A DNA stretch of 64,000 bases, from NCBI RefSeq assembly GCF_030142075.1, contig NZ_CP126241.1, positions 1,922,001 through 1,986,000 of the forward strand, read 5' to 3'. Positions 35,036-46,328 of this stretch are shown here, one piece after another (the stretch's first letter is position 1; the number at the start of each line of letters is the position of its first letter). This DNA is from Arthrobacter sp. zg-Y20 (GTDB lineage: Bacteria > Actinomycetota > Actinomycetes > Actinomycetales > Micrococcaceae). Below the pieces are notes generated by a model that did no database searches, was not told the origin of the DNA, and saw nothing but the letters and a program-made list of their open reading frames with translations. A program made the translations under genes and the position numbers.

Positions 35036-35764
35036 ATGCCCACACTTCCCGCAGACCATTCCGCCCGCAGCCATGCCGCCCCGACCCTGCAGGCCGTGTT
35101 CTGGGATATGGACGGCACCCTCGTTGACACAGAGCCCTACTGGATCGCCGCCGAAAAAGACCTCACGGCCGCTTACGGCATCGAGTGGACCGAAGCGCAG
35201 GCGGAGGCCATGGTGGGCCAGGCCCTTGAATTCTCAGCCGGAATGCTCCGCAACGCCGGCGTGCCCCTGGCTGTGCGGGAGATCATCGACCGGCTGATCG
35301 GGCAGGTCACCGAGCAGGTCCGCCTCGCTGTACCCTGGCGGCCCGGCGCGCGTGAGCTGCTGGCAGAACTGCGCCAGGCGGATATTCCCTGCGCCATGGT
35401 GACCATGTCCGAACCCGTCCTGGCCCGGGAAATTGTCCGGGCCCTGCCGGCAGGCACCTTCGATGTGGTGGTCACCGGAGACATGGTCAGCGCAGGCAAG
35501 CCGGACCCCGAGCCCTACCAGCTGGCCTTCGACACCATGGCGGCAGCCCTTCCCGGACTGGAGAAAACCGGCATCGTGGCCGTCGAAGACTCCCTGCCCG
35601 GTGCCGCCTCCGCACAGGCGGCCGGACTTTCCACACTGGGAGTACCCAACTTCGTACCGCTGCCGGCAGGGACCGTCCGGCATGAATGGGACACCCTGGC
35701 CGGGCGCGGCATCCGCGACCTGCTGCTCCTGCTTTCGGGTCCCGTTCCGGAGCCCGCCAGGTGA
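35036..35764 (+). CDS. HAD-superfamily phosphatase
   Basis: The 242-residue protein has the HAD motifs WDMDGTLVDTEP (nucleophile and acid/base Asp), MVTMSE, and GKPDPEPY followed by VEDSLPG. The cap domain suggests a beta-phosphoglucomutase/phosphatase-like group; the substrate is unknown. TAGACT (35024-35029) lies 6 bp before ATG 35036. Its TGA overlaps the GTG of the next gene. Confidence 0.88.
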   Translation: MPTLPADHSARSHAAPTLQAVFWDMDGTLVDTEPYWIAAEKDLTAAYGIEWTEAQAEAMVGQALEFSAGMLRNAGVPLAVREIIDRLIGQVTEQVRLAVPWRPGARELLAELRQADIPCAMVTMSEPVLAREIVRALPAGTFDVVVTGDMVSAGKPDPEPYQLAFDTMAAALPGLEKTGIVAVEDSLPGAASAQAAGLSTLGVPNFVPLPAGTVRHEWDTLAGRGIRDLLLLLSGPVPEPAR

Positions 35765-36915
35765 GCAGCAGCGGGCCCGGCGGCACCGCCCGCCGGGAAG
35801 GCATCGCGCTGGGCAGCATTGCCGGGGTGCCGATCATCCTGGCCTATTCCTGGTTCCTGGTTGCCGCGCTTATTGTGGCCGTGTTCGGGCCCCAGGTGCG
35901 GCAGTTCTTCCCGAACCTCGGGACCGGCGCCTACGCTGTTGCCTTTGGCTACGCCATCCTGCTCCTGCTGTCGGTACTCGCGCACGAGGTTGCCCACGCA
36001 CTCATTGCGCGTGCCTACCGCTGGCCCACCACGAAGATCGTCTTGACCCTGTGGGGCGGACACACCCAGTTCGGTGACCTTCGCTCCACACCGGGCAGGT
36101 CCCTGCTGGTGGCGCTGGCCGGACCGGCTGCGAATTTCCTGCTGGCCCTGGCCGGCTACGGGGTACTGAGGATCCTTCCCTCCGGCACGGTGGGCTGGCT
36201 GGTCGCAGCCGTTTTCACCTACGCCAACCTCCTCGTGGCCGTTTTCAACGTCCTTCCGGGCCTGCCGCTGGACGGCGGCCGGATTGTGGAAAGCGCCGTC
36301 TGGAAAGCCACCGGCTCGCAGGAACGGGGCACGATTGCGGCAGGCTGGGCCGGCCGGATCATTGTTGTCCTGATCCTGGGGCTGCTGTTCATTCCGCCCT
36401 ATATGCGCGGCGATACGCCCACCCTCAGCCTGGTCCTGGTGGCTGCCCTGCTCTCAGGCTTCCTGTGGATGGGGGCGGGAGCGGCCATCACCAATGCCCG
36501 GCTGCGCCTGCGCCTGCCCCGGGTTGCTGCCTCCGCGCTGATGGAACCTGCGGTCTCCCTGCCCGCCGGTTCTACGGCGGCTGCCGCCCGGCATCTGGCC
36601 GAACAGCACCCGGGAACCGCCGTGGTGGTCACCGCCGCCACCGGCCAGCCCGAAGCGGTGGTGGACCGGGATGCCCTGGCCTCCGTTCCCCCCGGCACGG
36701 CCGAACAGATACCCGTGCAGTCCGTGGCCCGCCCGCTGGCGCCCGGCGCTTATGTGCCCGAAGCCGCGGCCGGCCAGGAACTGGTCTCCTACCTGGCCAA
36801 ACTGCAGGGAAGCGAATACGCGGTCATTGACAGTGACGGCGCCGTCACGGGCCTGCTGCGCCAGGCCGCCGTCGTCACCGCCGTGACCGGCAAACCCGCC
36901 CGCCCGCCCCGCTAG
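35761..36915 (+). CDS. site-2-type M50 metalloprotease, Rip-like
   Basis: The 384-residue intramembrane zinc protease has HEVAH (residues 75-79) in an early helix and LPLDGGRI (Asp171) as third ligand site. The C-terminal third resembles a CBS pair. This arrangement matches the Rip3-like/SpoIVFB class with CBS domains. It probably cleaves a membrane-anchored regulator; the target is not shown. GTG 35761 overlaps the HAD stop (GTGA). It lies 82 bp before trmI in a likely proteasome-linked transcription unit. Confidence 0.85.
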   Translation: MSSSGPGGTARREGIALGSIAGVPIILAYSWFLVAALIVAVFGPQVRQFFPNLGTGAYAVAFGYAILLLLSVLAHEVAHALIARAYRWPTTKIVLTLWGGHTQFGDLRSTPGRSLLVALAGPAANFLLALAGYGVLRILPSGTVGWLVAAVFTYANLLVAVFNVLPGLPLDGGRIVESAVWKATGSQERGTIAAGWAGRIIVVLILGLLFIPPYMRGDTPTLSLVLVAALLSGFLWMGAGAAITNARLRLRLPRVAASALMEPAVSLPAGSTAAAARHLAEQHPGTAVVVTAATGQPEAVVDRDALASVPPGTAEQIPVQSVARPLAPGAYVPEAAAGQELVSYLAKLQGSEYAVIDSDGAVTGLLRQAAVVTAVTGKPARPPR

Positions 36916-38052
<1,137 letters not shown>

Positions 38053-38155
38053 CGGGTAGCCGGCGAAACACAAGACGCCGGACCCCGTGTATCTCACGCA
38101 GCGCTGGGTTACTGTCGAAGGACAGACCCAGAGCTATGTGAAGGCGGTCGGTACC

Positions 38156-39913
38156 ATGGCTGAACCCGAAAACGTCGCACCCGGGACCGGGGAATCCCAC
38201 GCTGTTCCGGCTTCTGCCGGAACAGCGGCCGAAGCACGCCAGTTGAATGTGCTCCGGGATAAACTCCGGAACCTGGACCGGCAGCTTGCTGCCCTGACGC
38301 ACAACAACGCGCGGCTCGTAGCCATGCTTGAAACCGCAAAATCCGAAATCATCCGGTTGAAGGATGCACTGGAGAATGAGGGCGCCACACCGTTCAGCTT
38401 CGGCACCGTGATCGGAGTGAACCAGCGCCGGGACGCCGAGCCGGGAGTGACCACCACGGCATCGGTGCAGGAAAGCCTGGACATCATCCAGTCCGGGCGC
38501 AAGCTGAGGGTGGCGGTTTCACCGCTCCTGGACCTGGGACAAATCGTCCCGGGCCAGGAGGTGCTGCTTAACGAGTCCCTCACCGTCATCGCGGCGCTCG
38601 GTTTTGAACGGGCCGGCGAACTGTTCACGGTCAAGGAACTGCTGGACCCGGACCGGGTCCTGGTCATCGGACGCGCCGACGACGAACGGGTGGTCCGGCT
38701 CAACGGCCCCCTCAGCAGGGACAAGGTGCGGGTGGGGGACGCGCTGACCGTGGATACCCGCATCGGCTACGCGCTGGAGAAAATTCCGCGCAGCGAAGTG
38801 GAGAACCTGGTCCTGGAGGAAGTTCCGGATATCTCCTACGCCGATATCGGCGGGCTGGGCCCGCAGATCGAACAGATCCGCGACGCCGTGGAGCTGCCGT
38901 TCATGCATCCGGACCTCTACCGCGAGCACGGGCTGAAACCGCCCAAGGGGATCCTGCTTTACGGCCCTCCGGGGTGCGGCAAAACGCTCATCGCGAAGGC
39001 CGTGGCCCACGCCCTGGCCGCCCGTGTCATGGAACAGAACGGGACACTGGGCGCCCGCAGCTACTTCCTGAACATCAAGGGCCCGGAACTGCTGGACAAG
39101 TATGTGGGGGAGACCGAGCGGCACATCCGGCTGATTTTCGGCCGCGCCCGGGAGAAGGCTTCGGACGGCAGCCCCGTGGTGGTCTTCTTCGACGAAATGG
39201 ACTCCCTCTTCCGCACGCGCGGCACCGGGGTGTCCTCCGACGTCGAGACCACCATTGTTCCGCAGCTGCTCAGCGAGATCGACGGCGTGGAGAAGCTGGA
39301 GAACGTCATAGTGATCGGTGCCTCCAACCGGGAGGACATGATCGATCCGGCCATCCTGCGGCCGGGCCGGCTGGACGTCAAAATCAAGATCCAGCGTCCC
39401 GACGCCGAAGGCGCCGCAGAAATCTTCGGCAAGTACCTCACACCGGACCTTCCGCTGCACCGGGAAGACCTCGCGGAGCACGGCTACGACCCGGTGGCAA
39501 CAGTCGGGGAAATGGTCCGGCGCACCGTGGAAAAAATGTACGCCGAGGACAAGGCAAACGAGTACCTGGAGGTCACCTACGCAAACGGCGACACCGAGAT
39601 GCTCTACTTCAAGGATTTCAACTCCGGCGCCGTCATCCAGAACGTCGTGGACCGGGCGAAGAAGTACGCCATCAAGGACCTGCTTCAGCTGCACCAGCGG
39701 GGCCTGCGCATTGAGCACCTGATGCGCGCCGTGGTGGACGAGTTCCGCGAGCACGAGGACATGCCCAACACCACCAACCCGGACGACTGGGCACGGATTT
39801 CGGGGAAGAAGGGCGAGCGCATCACCTACATCCGCACCATTGTCCAGGGCAAGGCCGGCCAGGAACCCGGCCGGACCATCGAAACCGCGGCCAACCCGGG
39901 ACAGTATCTGTGA
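38156..39913 (+). CDS. arc: proteasome-associated AAA+ ATPase ARC/Mpa
   Basis: The 585-residue ring ATPase unfolds pupylated proteins and feeds them to the 20S core. It has an N-terminal coiled coil (about 27-75) that binds Pup, a double OB domain (about 80-210), and an AAA+ module with Walker A GPPGCGKT (270-277) and Walker [10 protein letters not shown] (341-349). The C-terminus is GQYL, the motif that docks on the alpha ring. ATG 38156 with AAGGCGG upstream is the chosen start. It overlaps the dop start by 4 bp. Confidence 0.95.
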   Translation: MAEPENVAPGTGESHAVPASAGTAAEARQLNVLRDKLRNLDRQLAALTHNNARLVAMLETAKSEIIRLKDALENEGATPFSFGTVIGVNQRRDAEPGVTTTASVQESLDIIQSGRKLRVAVSPLLDLGQIVPGQEVLLNESLTVIAALGFERAGELFTVKELLDPDRVLVIGRADDERVVRLNGPLSRDKVRVGDALTVDTRIGYALEKIPRSEVENLVLEEVPDISYADIGGLGPQIEQIRDAVELPFMHPDLYREHGLKPPKGILLYGPPGCGKTLIAKAVAHALAARVMEQNGTLGARSYFLNIKGPELLDKYVGETERHIRLIFGRAREKASDGSPVVVFFDEMDSLFRTRGTGVSSDVETTIVPQLLSEIDGVEKLENVIVIGASNREDMIDPAILRPGRLDVKIKIQRPDAEGAAEIFGKYLTPDLPLHREDLAEHGYDPVATVGEMVRRTVEKMYAEDKANEYLEVTYANGDTEMLYFKDFNSGAVIQNVVDRAKKYAIKDLLQLHQRGLRIEHLMRAVVDEFREHEDMPNTTNPDDWARISGKKGERITYIRTIVQGKAGQEPGRTIETAANPGQYL

Positions 39914-41523
39914 CCGTCCGCAGGGTGATGGGGACGGAGACCGAGTACGGCGTGCTCGCTCCGTCCCTGCCCTCCGCCAATGCCACCGTCCTGTCCAGCC
40001 AGATCGTCAACGCCTACGCGGCCACGCTGCGCTCCGGGGCGGGCAACCTTTCCGGCACGCGGTGGGACTATACCGACGAGGCGCCGCTGAACGACGCCCG
40101 GGGTTACGCCGTGCCCCGGGCGGCCGCGGACCCGACCCAACTGACGGACGAACCGCCCGTACTGGACGCCGAACAGATTGCCATGGAGGGCGGGGGACCG
40201 GCGGCGCTGTATGGCGAGCAGACCACTGACAACCCGGTGCTGATGAACATGGTGCTCGGCAACGGGGCGCGGCTGTACGTGGACCATGCCCATCCCGAGT
40301 ACTCCTCTCCGGAAGTCACGCGCCCCCGCGATGCGGTGCTGTGGGACAAGGCCGGCGACGCCGTGGTGCTGGCGGCCATGCGGCACATTGGCCGGATGCC
40401 CGGGTTCGCGCCGGTTCACCTGTACAAGAACAACACCGACAACAAGGGGGTGTCCTACGGTTCCCACGAGAACTACCTGGTGCCCCGGAGCGTTCCCTTC
40501 GGTGCCCTGGTCCGCGGCCTGGTGCCGTTCTTCGTCTCGCGCCAGGTGATTGCCGGTTCCGGGCGGGTGGGCATCGGCACCAACAACCAGCGCCAGGGCT
40601 TCCAGCTCAGCCAGCGGGCGGATTTCTTCGAAACGGAGGTGGGGCTGGAAACCACCATCCGGCGTCCCATCATCAACACCCGTGACGAGCCGCATGCCGT
40701 GGCGGAGAAATACCGGCGCCTGCACGTGATAATCGGGGACGCGAACCTCAGCGAGGTGTCCGCGCTGCTGAAGACCGGCACCACGTCCCTGGTGCTGTCC
40801 ATGATCGAGGCCGGTACCGCCCCGGACCTGGAACTGCGGGACCCGGTGGGCTCGCTGCAGGCCATCAGCCATGATCCGGCCCTGGAACAGCTGGTGGAGC
40901 TGAAGGACGGGCGTATGGTCACCGGGCTGGACCTCCAGGAGATCTACTTCGAAGCTGCCGCGGAGCATGCCCGCGCCACCGGCGGAACCGATGCCGACAC
41001 CGAGGACATCCTGGCCCGCTGGTCCGCCCTGCTGGGAACACTGAAGCGGGACCCCCTGGAGGCGTCCGCTTCAGTGGACTGGGCAGCCAAGCTCAAACTG
41101 CTGCAGGCCTACCGGGACCGCGACGGTTTGTCCTGGTCCGATGCACGGCTGCACCTGGTGGACCTGCAGTACGCGGACATGCGGCCGGAAAAGGGACTGT
41201 ACTACCGGCTGGCAGCCCGCGGGCAGATGGAGCGGATCCTGACGGATGCGGAAATTGCCCGTGCCGTCACCCACCCGCCGGAGGATACCCGCGCGTATTT
41301 CCGCGGGAACTGCCTGACCCGGTTCCCCCGGGAAGTCATCGGTGCGAGCTGGGACTCGATCATCTTCGAACTGCCCTCCCGCCGGCGGCTGCAGCGCATC
41401 CCTACCCGCGAACCGCTGCGCGGTACCCGCGAGCTTACGGAGGAACTGTTCCGCGCTTCGGCCGATGCCGAGGATTTTGTGGCCAGACTCCTGACCGGTT
41501 CAGAGGGCACCGTGGCACCATAG
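39910..41523 (+). CDS. dop: Pup deamidase/depupylase
   Basis: The 537-residue enzyme converts Pup C-terminal Gln to Glu and removes Pup from proteins. It shares the glutamine synthetase-like fold of PafA but has the Dop-specific insert near 45-85 and [11 protein letters not shown] at the N-terminus. The catalytic Asp is Asp125 in [12 protein letters not shown] 39910 overlaps the arc stop (GTGA). It is needed here because Pup ends in Gln. Confidence 0.95.
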   Translation: MTVRRVMGTETEYGVLAPSLPSANATVLSSQIVNAYAATLRSGAGNLSGTRWDYTDEAPLNDARGYAVPRAAADPTQLTDEPPVLDAEQIAMEGGGPAALYGEQTTDNPVLMNMVLGNGARLYVDHAHPEYSSPEVTRPRDAVLWDKAGDAVVLAAMRHIGRMPGFAPVHLYKNNTDNKGVSYGSHENYLVPRSVPFGALVRGLVPFFVSRQVIAGSGRVGIGTNNQRQGFQLSQRADFFETEVGLETTIRRPIINTRDEPHAVAEKYRRLHVIIGDANLSEVSALLKTGTTSLVLSMIEAGTAPDLELRDPVGSLQAISHDPALEQLVELKDGRMVTGLDLQEIYFEAAAEHARATGGTDADTEDILARWSALLGTLKRDPLEASASVDWAAKLKLLQAYRDRDGLSWSDARLHLVDLQYADMRPEKGLYYRLAARGQMERILTDAEIARAVTHPPEDTRAYFRGNCLTRFPREVIGASWDSIIFELPSRRRLQRIPTREPLRGTRELTEELFRASADAEDFVARLLTGSEGTVAP

Positions 41524-41563
41524 GACTAGGATTCAACCCCCGGGCAAGAAAGGGCTAAGCATC

Positions 41564-41761
41564 ATGGCAACCCAGGACCGCAAAAACACCGGAACGCATC
41601 CCGTAGAAGAAGAAACCGAAACCGCCCCGCCGCCTGCCGCCGAAGCGGAAGCATCCGCCGAAACCGAAGGCGTGGACGATCTGCTGGACGAAATCGACGG
41701 CGTGCTGGAGAGCAACGCCGAAGAGTTTGTCCGCGGCTTCATCCAGAAGGGCGGTCAGTGA
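41564..41761 (+). CDS. pup: prokaryotic ubiquitin-like protein Pup
   Basis: The 65-residue protein is acidic and disordered with a helical ARC-binding segment, LLDEIDGVLESNAEEFVRG, and the C-terminus FIQKGGQ. The final Gln must be deamidated by Dop before PafA can attach it to lysines. AGAAAGGG lies 9 bp before ATG 41564. prcB starts 3 bp after its stop. Confidence 0.97.
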   Translation: MATQDRKNTGTHPVEEETETAPPPAAEAEASAETEGVDDLLDEIDGVLESNAEEFVRGFIQKGGQ

Positions 41762-41764
41762 CGG

Positions 41765-42589
41765 ATGGCCCCCCGGGACCCCGCCGCCGCCATCGACACC
41801 GCCGCCTCCGCATCGTTCACCGACCATCTGGAACGCCACAACCCCGGCCTGCTGCCCTCCGCCCGGTCGCTGGGGCCCTCATCGCAGGGTTCCGCGGCTT
41901 CGCTGGCGCCGCAGGCCACCACCATCGTCTCGCTCACCTACGCCGGCGGGGTGCTGATGGCCGGAGACCGGCGGGCCACCATGGGCAACATGATCGCCTC
42001 CCGGCACATCAAGAAGGTCTTTCCCGCGGACAACTACTCGGTGCTGGGCATCGCCGGCACCGCGGGGCTGGCCCTGGATATGATCCGGCTGTTCCAGGTG
42101 GAACTGGAGCACTACGAAAAGATCGAGGGCACGCCCATGAGCCTGGACGGAAAGTCCAACCGGCTCGCTGCCATGGTCCGTTCGAACCTGCCGCTGGCCC
42201 TGCAGGGGCTCGCAGTGGTTCCGCTGTTCGCCGGGTACGACACCCAGCGCCGGGCGGGCCGGCTGTTCTCCTACGACGTCACCGGCGGCCGGTACGAGGA
42301 ATATGAGCACCACAGCGTGGGCTCCGGTTCGGTCTTTGCCCGCGGCGCCCTGAAAAAGCTGTGGCAGCCGAACCTGGACGAAGAGTCGGCGGTGGCCGTG
42401 GCGGTGGAGTCCCTTTACGACGCCGCCGATGACGACTCTGCCACCGGCGGACCGGACATGGTGCGCCGGCTGTGGCCGGTGGTCTACGTGGTCAACAGCG
42501 CCGGCAATCGGGAAATCCCCGAGCGGGAACTGCAGGAACTTGCCCGTGAGCTCGTTCAACGGCGCTCCGCCGCCGGGCTGGAGGCGTAG
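41765..42589 (+). CDS. prcB: 20S proteasome beta subunit
   Basis: The 274-residue catalytic subunit has a 51-residue propeptide and is expected to mature before Thr52 in QATTIVSL, exposing the nucleophile. The core shows GDRRAT and GIAGTAG. Four stacked rings with PrcA make the chamber. ATG 41765 is chosen; GTG 41758 is in another frame. Confidence 0.95.
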   Translation: MAPRDPAAAIDTAASASFTDHLERHNPGLLPSARSLGPSSQGSAASLAPQATTIVSLTYAGGVLMAGDRRATMGNMIASRHIKKVFPADNYSVLGIAGTAGLALDMIRLFQVELEHYEKIEGTPMSLDGKSNRLAAMVRSNLPLALQGLAVVPLFAGYDTQRRAGRLFSYDVTGGRYEEYEHHSVGSGSVFARGALKKLWQPNLDEESAVAVAVESLYDAADDDSATGGPDMVRRLWPVVYVVNSAGNREIPERELQELARELVQRRSAAGLEA

Positions 42590-42591
42590 CC

Positions 42592-43332
42592 GTGACCCAG
42601 CAGTTCTATGTGTCGCCCGAACAGCTGATGAAGGACCGGGCAGACTTTGCCCGGAAAGGCATTGCCAGGGGACGGTCGGTGGTGGTGCTGACCTGCAGGG
42701 AAGGCATTGCGCTGGTGGCCGAAAACCCCTCGCCGTCCCTGCACAAGCTCAGCGAAATCTATGACCGCATCGGTTTCGCCGCCGTCGGCAAGTACAACGA
42801 GTTTGAGTCCCTGCGCCAGGCCGGCATCCGGTTCGCGGACGTTCGCGGTTATTCCTATTCCCGCGAGGATGTGTCCGCGCGGGGCCTCGCCAGCGTCTAC
42901 GCGCAGAGCCTGGGCTCGGTGTTCACCACCGAGGGCAAGCCCTTCGAAGTTGAACTAGCCGTGGTGGAGGTGGGGGAGGACCCCTATTCGGACCGCCTCT
43001 ACCGGCTCAACTTCGACGGTGCCATCGCCGACGAAAGCAACTACACCGTGATGGGCGGGCAGGCCGACATTGTCAAAGAGGCCCTGGCCCGGTCTTGGAA
43101 CCAGGACGCCGGCTTCGTCTCCGCCATCCGCACAGCTGTTACCGCCCTCTCCGCCACGCGGACCCCGGAGGGCAACGGCGGGGGCCAGCCTCCGGACCGG
43201 CTGGGGGCCGGGCTGCTGGAAGTGGCAGTGCTGGACCGGGACCCGCTCTCGACCCGCGGCACCGTCAGGGCGTTCCGCAGGATAAACACCGTTGAGCTGG
43301 ACCGCTTGCTGTCCGGCGCGGAAGGAGACTGA
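42592..43332 (+). CDS. prcA: 20S proteasome alpha subunit
   Basis: The 246-residue subunit lacks an N-terminal catalytic Thr and has the alpha N-terminal gate segment [16 protein letters not shown]. It forms the outer rings that receive ARC's GQYL tail. GTG 42592 starts 2 bp after prcB. The stop overlaps the pafA ATG (TGATG). Confidence 0.95.
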   Translation: MTQQFYVSPEQLMKDRADFARKGIARGRSVVVLTCREGIALVAENPSPSLHKLSEIYDRIGFAAVGKYNEFESLRQAGIRFADVRGYSYSREDVSARGLASVYAQSLGSVFTTEGKPFEVELAVVEVGEDPYSDRLYRLNFDGAIADESNYTVMGGQADIVKEALARSWNQDAGFVSAIRTAVTALSATRTPEGNGGGQPPDRLGAGLLEVAVLDRDPLSTRGTVRAFRRINTVELDRLLSGAEGD

Positions 43333-44693
43333 TGGACCGCAGGATCTACGGGGTGGAAACCGAGTTCGGCATCGCCTACTCGGGCCCGGACTCACGCCCG
43401 CTGTCCCCGGAGGAAGTGGCACGCTATCTCTTCCGCAAGGTGGTCAGCTGGGGACGCTCCTCGAATGTCTTCCTCACCAACGGCTCCCGGCTGTACCTCG
43501 ACGTCGGATCCCACCCCGAGTACGCCACCGCCGAATGTGACGACCTGGCGCAGCTGGTGGCCCACGACCGGGCCGGGGAACTGATCCTGGACGACCTGGT
43601 GGACGAGGCGGAGGAACGGCTGCGGGCAGAAGGCTTCAACGGCAGCGTCTACCTCTTCAAGAACAACACCGACTCCGCCGGCAACTCCTACGGCAGCCAC
43701 GAAAACTACCTGATTCCGCGCCGGCTGGAGTTCTCCCGGCTGGCTGACGTCCTCATCCCGTTCCTGGTCACCCGCCAGCTGCTGGTGGGTGCCGGCAAGG
43801 TGCTCAAGACCCAGTCCGGGTCCCTCTATGCCTTCTCCCAGCGCGCGGACCACATCTGGGAAGGTGTCTCCTCCGCCACTACGCGTTCCCGCCCCATCAT
43901 CAACACCCGGGACGAACCCCACGCCGACGCCGAGCACTACCGGCGCCTGCACGTCATCGCCGGGGACTCGAACATGTCCGAAACCACCATGCTGCTCAAG
44001 GCCGGCTCGGTGGACCTGATGCTGCGGATGATCGAAGCCGGAGTGCTGATGCGTGACCTGCGGCTGGAAAACCCCATCCGCAGCATCCGGGAAACATCCC
44101 ATGACCTCTCCGGCCGGCAACCGCTGAAGCTGGCCAACGGTTCCACCATGACCCCGCTGGACCTGCAGCGGATTTACCTGCAGCGGGTCAAGGACTTCGT
44201 CTCCGCCAACGGGGAACACAACCGGCATACCGGGCGGGTGGTGGACCTGTGGGAACGCACGCTGGACGCCATTGAGTCCGGGGACCATTCCAGCATCGAC
44301 ACCGAGATCGACTGGGCCATCAAGAAGAAGCTGGTGGACCGGTACAGTGAGCGCAACGGGCTGGAAATGAACTCCCCGCGCCTGTCCCAGGTGGACCTGA
44401 CGTACCATGACATCTCCCGGCGCCGCGGCCTGTTCTATCTGCTGCAGGCACGCGGGGAAACGGCGCGGGTGGTCGAGGACAGCGACATCAAGGAAGCCGT
44501 GGACCAGCCGCCGCAGACCACCCGGGCCAAGCTCCGCGGTGACTTTGTACGCCGGGCCAAGGCCGCGAACCGGGACTTTACGGTGGACTGGGTGCATTTG
44601 AAGCTCAACGACCGGGCGCAGCAGACCGTGCTGTGCAAGGACCCCTTTGCCTCAGTCGATGAACGGGTGGAGGCCCTGCTCTCGACCCTGTGA
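43332..44693 (+). CDS. pafA: Pup--protein ligase
   Basis: The 453-residue ligase joins Pup Glu to substrate lysine using ATP. It has the N-terminal [16 protein letters not shown] and the active Asp57 in [16 protein letters not shown]. It lacks the insert that marks Dop. Coupled to prcA by a 1-bp overlap, it ends the tight proteasome block. Confidence 0.96.
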   Translation: MDRRIYGVETEFGIAYSGPDSRPLSPEEVARYLFRKVVSWGRSSNVFLTNGSRLYLDVGSHPEYATAECDDLAQLVAHDRAGELILDDLVDEAEERLRAEGFNGSVYLFKNNTDSAGNSYGSHENYLIPRRLEFSRLADVLIPFLVTRQLLVGAGKVLKTQSGSLYAFSQRADHIWEGVSSATTRSRPIINTRDEPHADAEHYRRLHVIAGDSNMSETTMLLKAGSVDLMLRMIEAGVLMRDLRLENPIRSIRETSHDLSGRQPLKLANGSTMTPLDLQRIYLQRVKDFVSANGEHNRHTGRVVDLWERTLDAIESGDHSSIDTEIDWAIKKKLVDRYSERNGLEMNSPRLSQVDLTYHDISRRRGLFYLLQARGETARVVEDSDIKEAVDQPPQTTRAKLRGDFVRRAKAANRDFTVDWVHLKLNDRAQQTVLCKDPFASVDERVEALLSTL

Positions 44694-44818
44694 CGCGCCT
44701 GCCGCCTGCGCCACCTAGGATTCATTCAGGCGGACCGGTTAGTGTGGGGCCTGTTGCGGTCCGGATAGCGCCATGCCCCGGTTCCACACTGATCATGTCC
44801 ACCACTGAAAGAAGTACT

Positions 44819-45763
44819 GTGCGTAAAGTACTAGCGATACTCCTGCCTTTCCTGCTGTTCCTGACCGCCTGCTCCGGCGGCGACGGCAATGACAGCGGCC
44901 CGCTGTCCTCCGTGAAGATCCAGGGGGGCGAAGAAGGCACCGCACCCACGGTCGATTTCGACAAGCCGCTCAGCGCGGACGAACCCACCCTGACACGCAT
45001 CAACGATGGTGACGGCAAGGAAGTGGCAGCGGACCAGACCGCAATGCTTCGCCTGGCGATCATCAACCCCGAAGACGGCTCGCTCGTCGATGAAAGCTAC
45101 ACCGCGGAGGATGCCCAGGGCATCGCCGTGGACGAGGCCCTGAAATCCTCCAACTCCCAGCTCTACGACGCCCTGCTCGGCGCCCACGTCGGCTCCGACT
45201 TCGCCTACTACGTTCCGGGCGACGAAGAAGCCGGACTTGAAACCAATTTCCTGGTCTTCACGGTCATGGACGCCGTGGATACCGTGCCCTCCCTCAGCCA
45301 GGATGAAGCGGCAGCACGCAATGCCGAAGGCACGCTGCTCATGAGTCCCGAAGACGTTGCAGCCCTGGACAGCGAAGGAAAGCTCCCGCAGGTCAGCTTC
45401 GGAGAAGACGGCACGCCGTCGATCACCATTCCCGAGGGTGTGGAGGAACCCGACCGCCTCATCGTGAAGGTCCTCGAAGAGGGCGACGGTCCGGTGCTCG
45501 AATCCACCGGCACGGTCAAGGCCGCCTACCTGGGCGTGGGCTTGCGGGACGGCAAGACCTTTGATTCCAGCTACGAAAGCGGTGAGCCGGTGGAGTTCCC
45601 GCTGGCCAACGTGGTGTCCGGCTGGACCTACGGCCTGGCCGGCCAGAAGGCGGGCTCAAAGGTCCTCCTGGTCCTGCCGTCCGAATTGGCCTACGGCGAT
45701 CCAGCCCAGAGCGGCCCTTCCGGCCCGCTGGCCTTTGTAGTGGACATCCAGGAAGTCAAGTAG
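44819..45763 (+). CDS. FKBP-type peptidyl-prolyl isomerase lipoprotein
   Basis: The 314-residue product has a signal and lipobox (LTAC, Cys18) and a C-terminal FKBP domain (about 220-314) with VSGWTYGLAGQKAGSKVLL. An N-terminal region (about 45-190) looks like a second, degenerate domain. It should fold proteins outside the membrane. GTG 44819 follows AAGAAG by 5 bp and gives a compact signal peptide; ATG 44795 is possible. Confidence 0.82.
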   Translation: MRKVLAILLPFLLFLTACSGGDGNDSGPLSSVKIQGGEEGTAPTVDFDKPLSADEPTLTRINDGDGKEVAADQTAMLRLAIINPEDGSLVDESYTAEDAQGIAVDEALKSSNSQLYDALLGAHVGSDFAYYVPGDEEAGLETNFLVFTVMDAVDTVPSLSQDEAAARNAEGTLLMSPEDVAALDSEGKLPQVSFGEDGTPSITIPEGVEEPDRLIVKVLEEGDGPVLESTGTVKAAYLGVGLRDGKTFDSSYESGEPVEFPLANVVSGWTYGLAGQKAGSKVLLVLPSELAYGDPAQSGPSGPLAFVVDIQEVK

Positions 45764-45774
45764 CCTTAACACCT

Positions 45775-45819
45775 GACTCACCAGACTCACCAGACACACC
45801 AGACACACCAGACACACCA
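45775..45819 (+). repeat. 9-bp tandem repeat between the two FKBP genes
   Basis: GACTCACCA occurs twice and GACACACCA three times in direct succession. The array starts 12 bp after a TAG stop and ends 24 bp before the next ATG. Confidence 0.9.
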
Positions 45820-45843
45820 GTTGTACCGATGCGAGGAGCACCA

Positions 45844-46239
45844 ATGTCATTCGGAAAGCGTGAATACGACCGCCAGAAGCCGGAGATCGATTTTCCGGCC
45901 CACGACGCACCCACGGACCTCGTGATTGAGGATCTCGTAGTCGGCGACGGCCAGGAAGTGAAGGCCGGAGACACGGTTTCCACCCATTACGTGGGCGTGG
46001 CCTTCTCCACCGGCGAAGAGTTCGATGCCTCTTGGAACCGCGGCGCTCCGCTGGACTTCCGGGTAGGCGTGGGCCAGGTCATCCAGGGCTGGGACCAGGG
46101 CCTGCTGGGCATGAAGGTCGGCGGCCGCCGCCGGCTGGAAATCCCGGCATCCATGGCTTACGGCGACCGCGGCGCAGGTTCCGCCGTGGCTCCGGGCGAG
46201 TCGCTGATCTTTGTGGTGGACCTGCTCGGCGTCCGCTAG
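45844..46239 (+). CDS. cytoplasmic FKBP-type peptidyl-prolyl isomerase
   Basis: A single FKBP domain of 131 residues, with no signal peptide. VSTHYVGVAFSTGEEFDASW, GQVIQGWDQGLLGMKVGG and MAYGDRG are typical. It catalyses cis-trans isomerisation of Xaa-Pro. CGAGGAG precedes ATG 45844 by 6 bp. A strong terminator follows. Confidence 0.92.
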   Translation: MSFGKREYDRQKPEIDFPAHDAPTDLVIEDLVVGDGQEVKAGDTVSTHYVGVAFSTGEEFDASWNRGAPLDFRVGVGQVIQGWDQGLLGMKVGGRRRLEIPASMAYGDRGAGSAVAPGESLIFVVDLLGVR

Positions 46240-46250
46240 CCCTGCGTTCC

Positions 46251-46292
46251 GGCGGCGCCGGCCTCCGACATGGAGGCCGGCGCCGCCTTTCT
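46251..46292 (+). terminator. rho-independent terminator before pafBC
   Basis: GGCGGCGCCGGCCTCC (46251-46266) and GGAGGCCGGCGCCGCC (46272-46287) form a 16-bp stem with a GACAT loop, then TTTCTTC. Confidence 0.9.
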
Positions 46293-46328
46293 TCGTCCGG
46301 CGGCACGGAAGGAAGGTAGATTAGCTCC

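Noticed and set aside
38087-38155. Longer N-terminus for ARC
   Set aside because: Ribosome-binding-like AAGGCGG precedes ATG 38156, and the extra residues do not fit the disordered Glu/Ala-rich start of the family.
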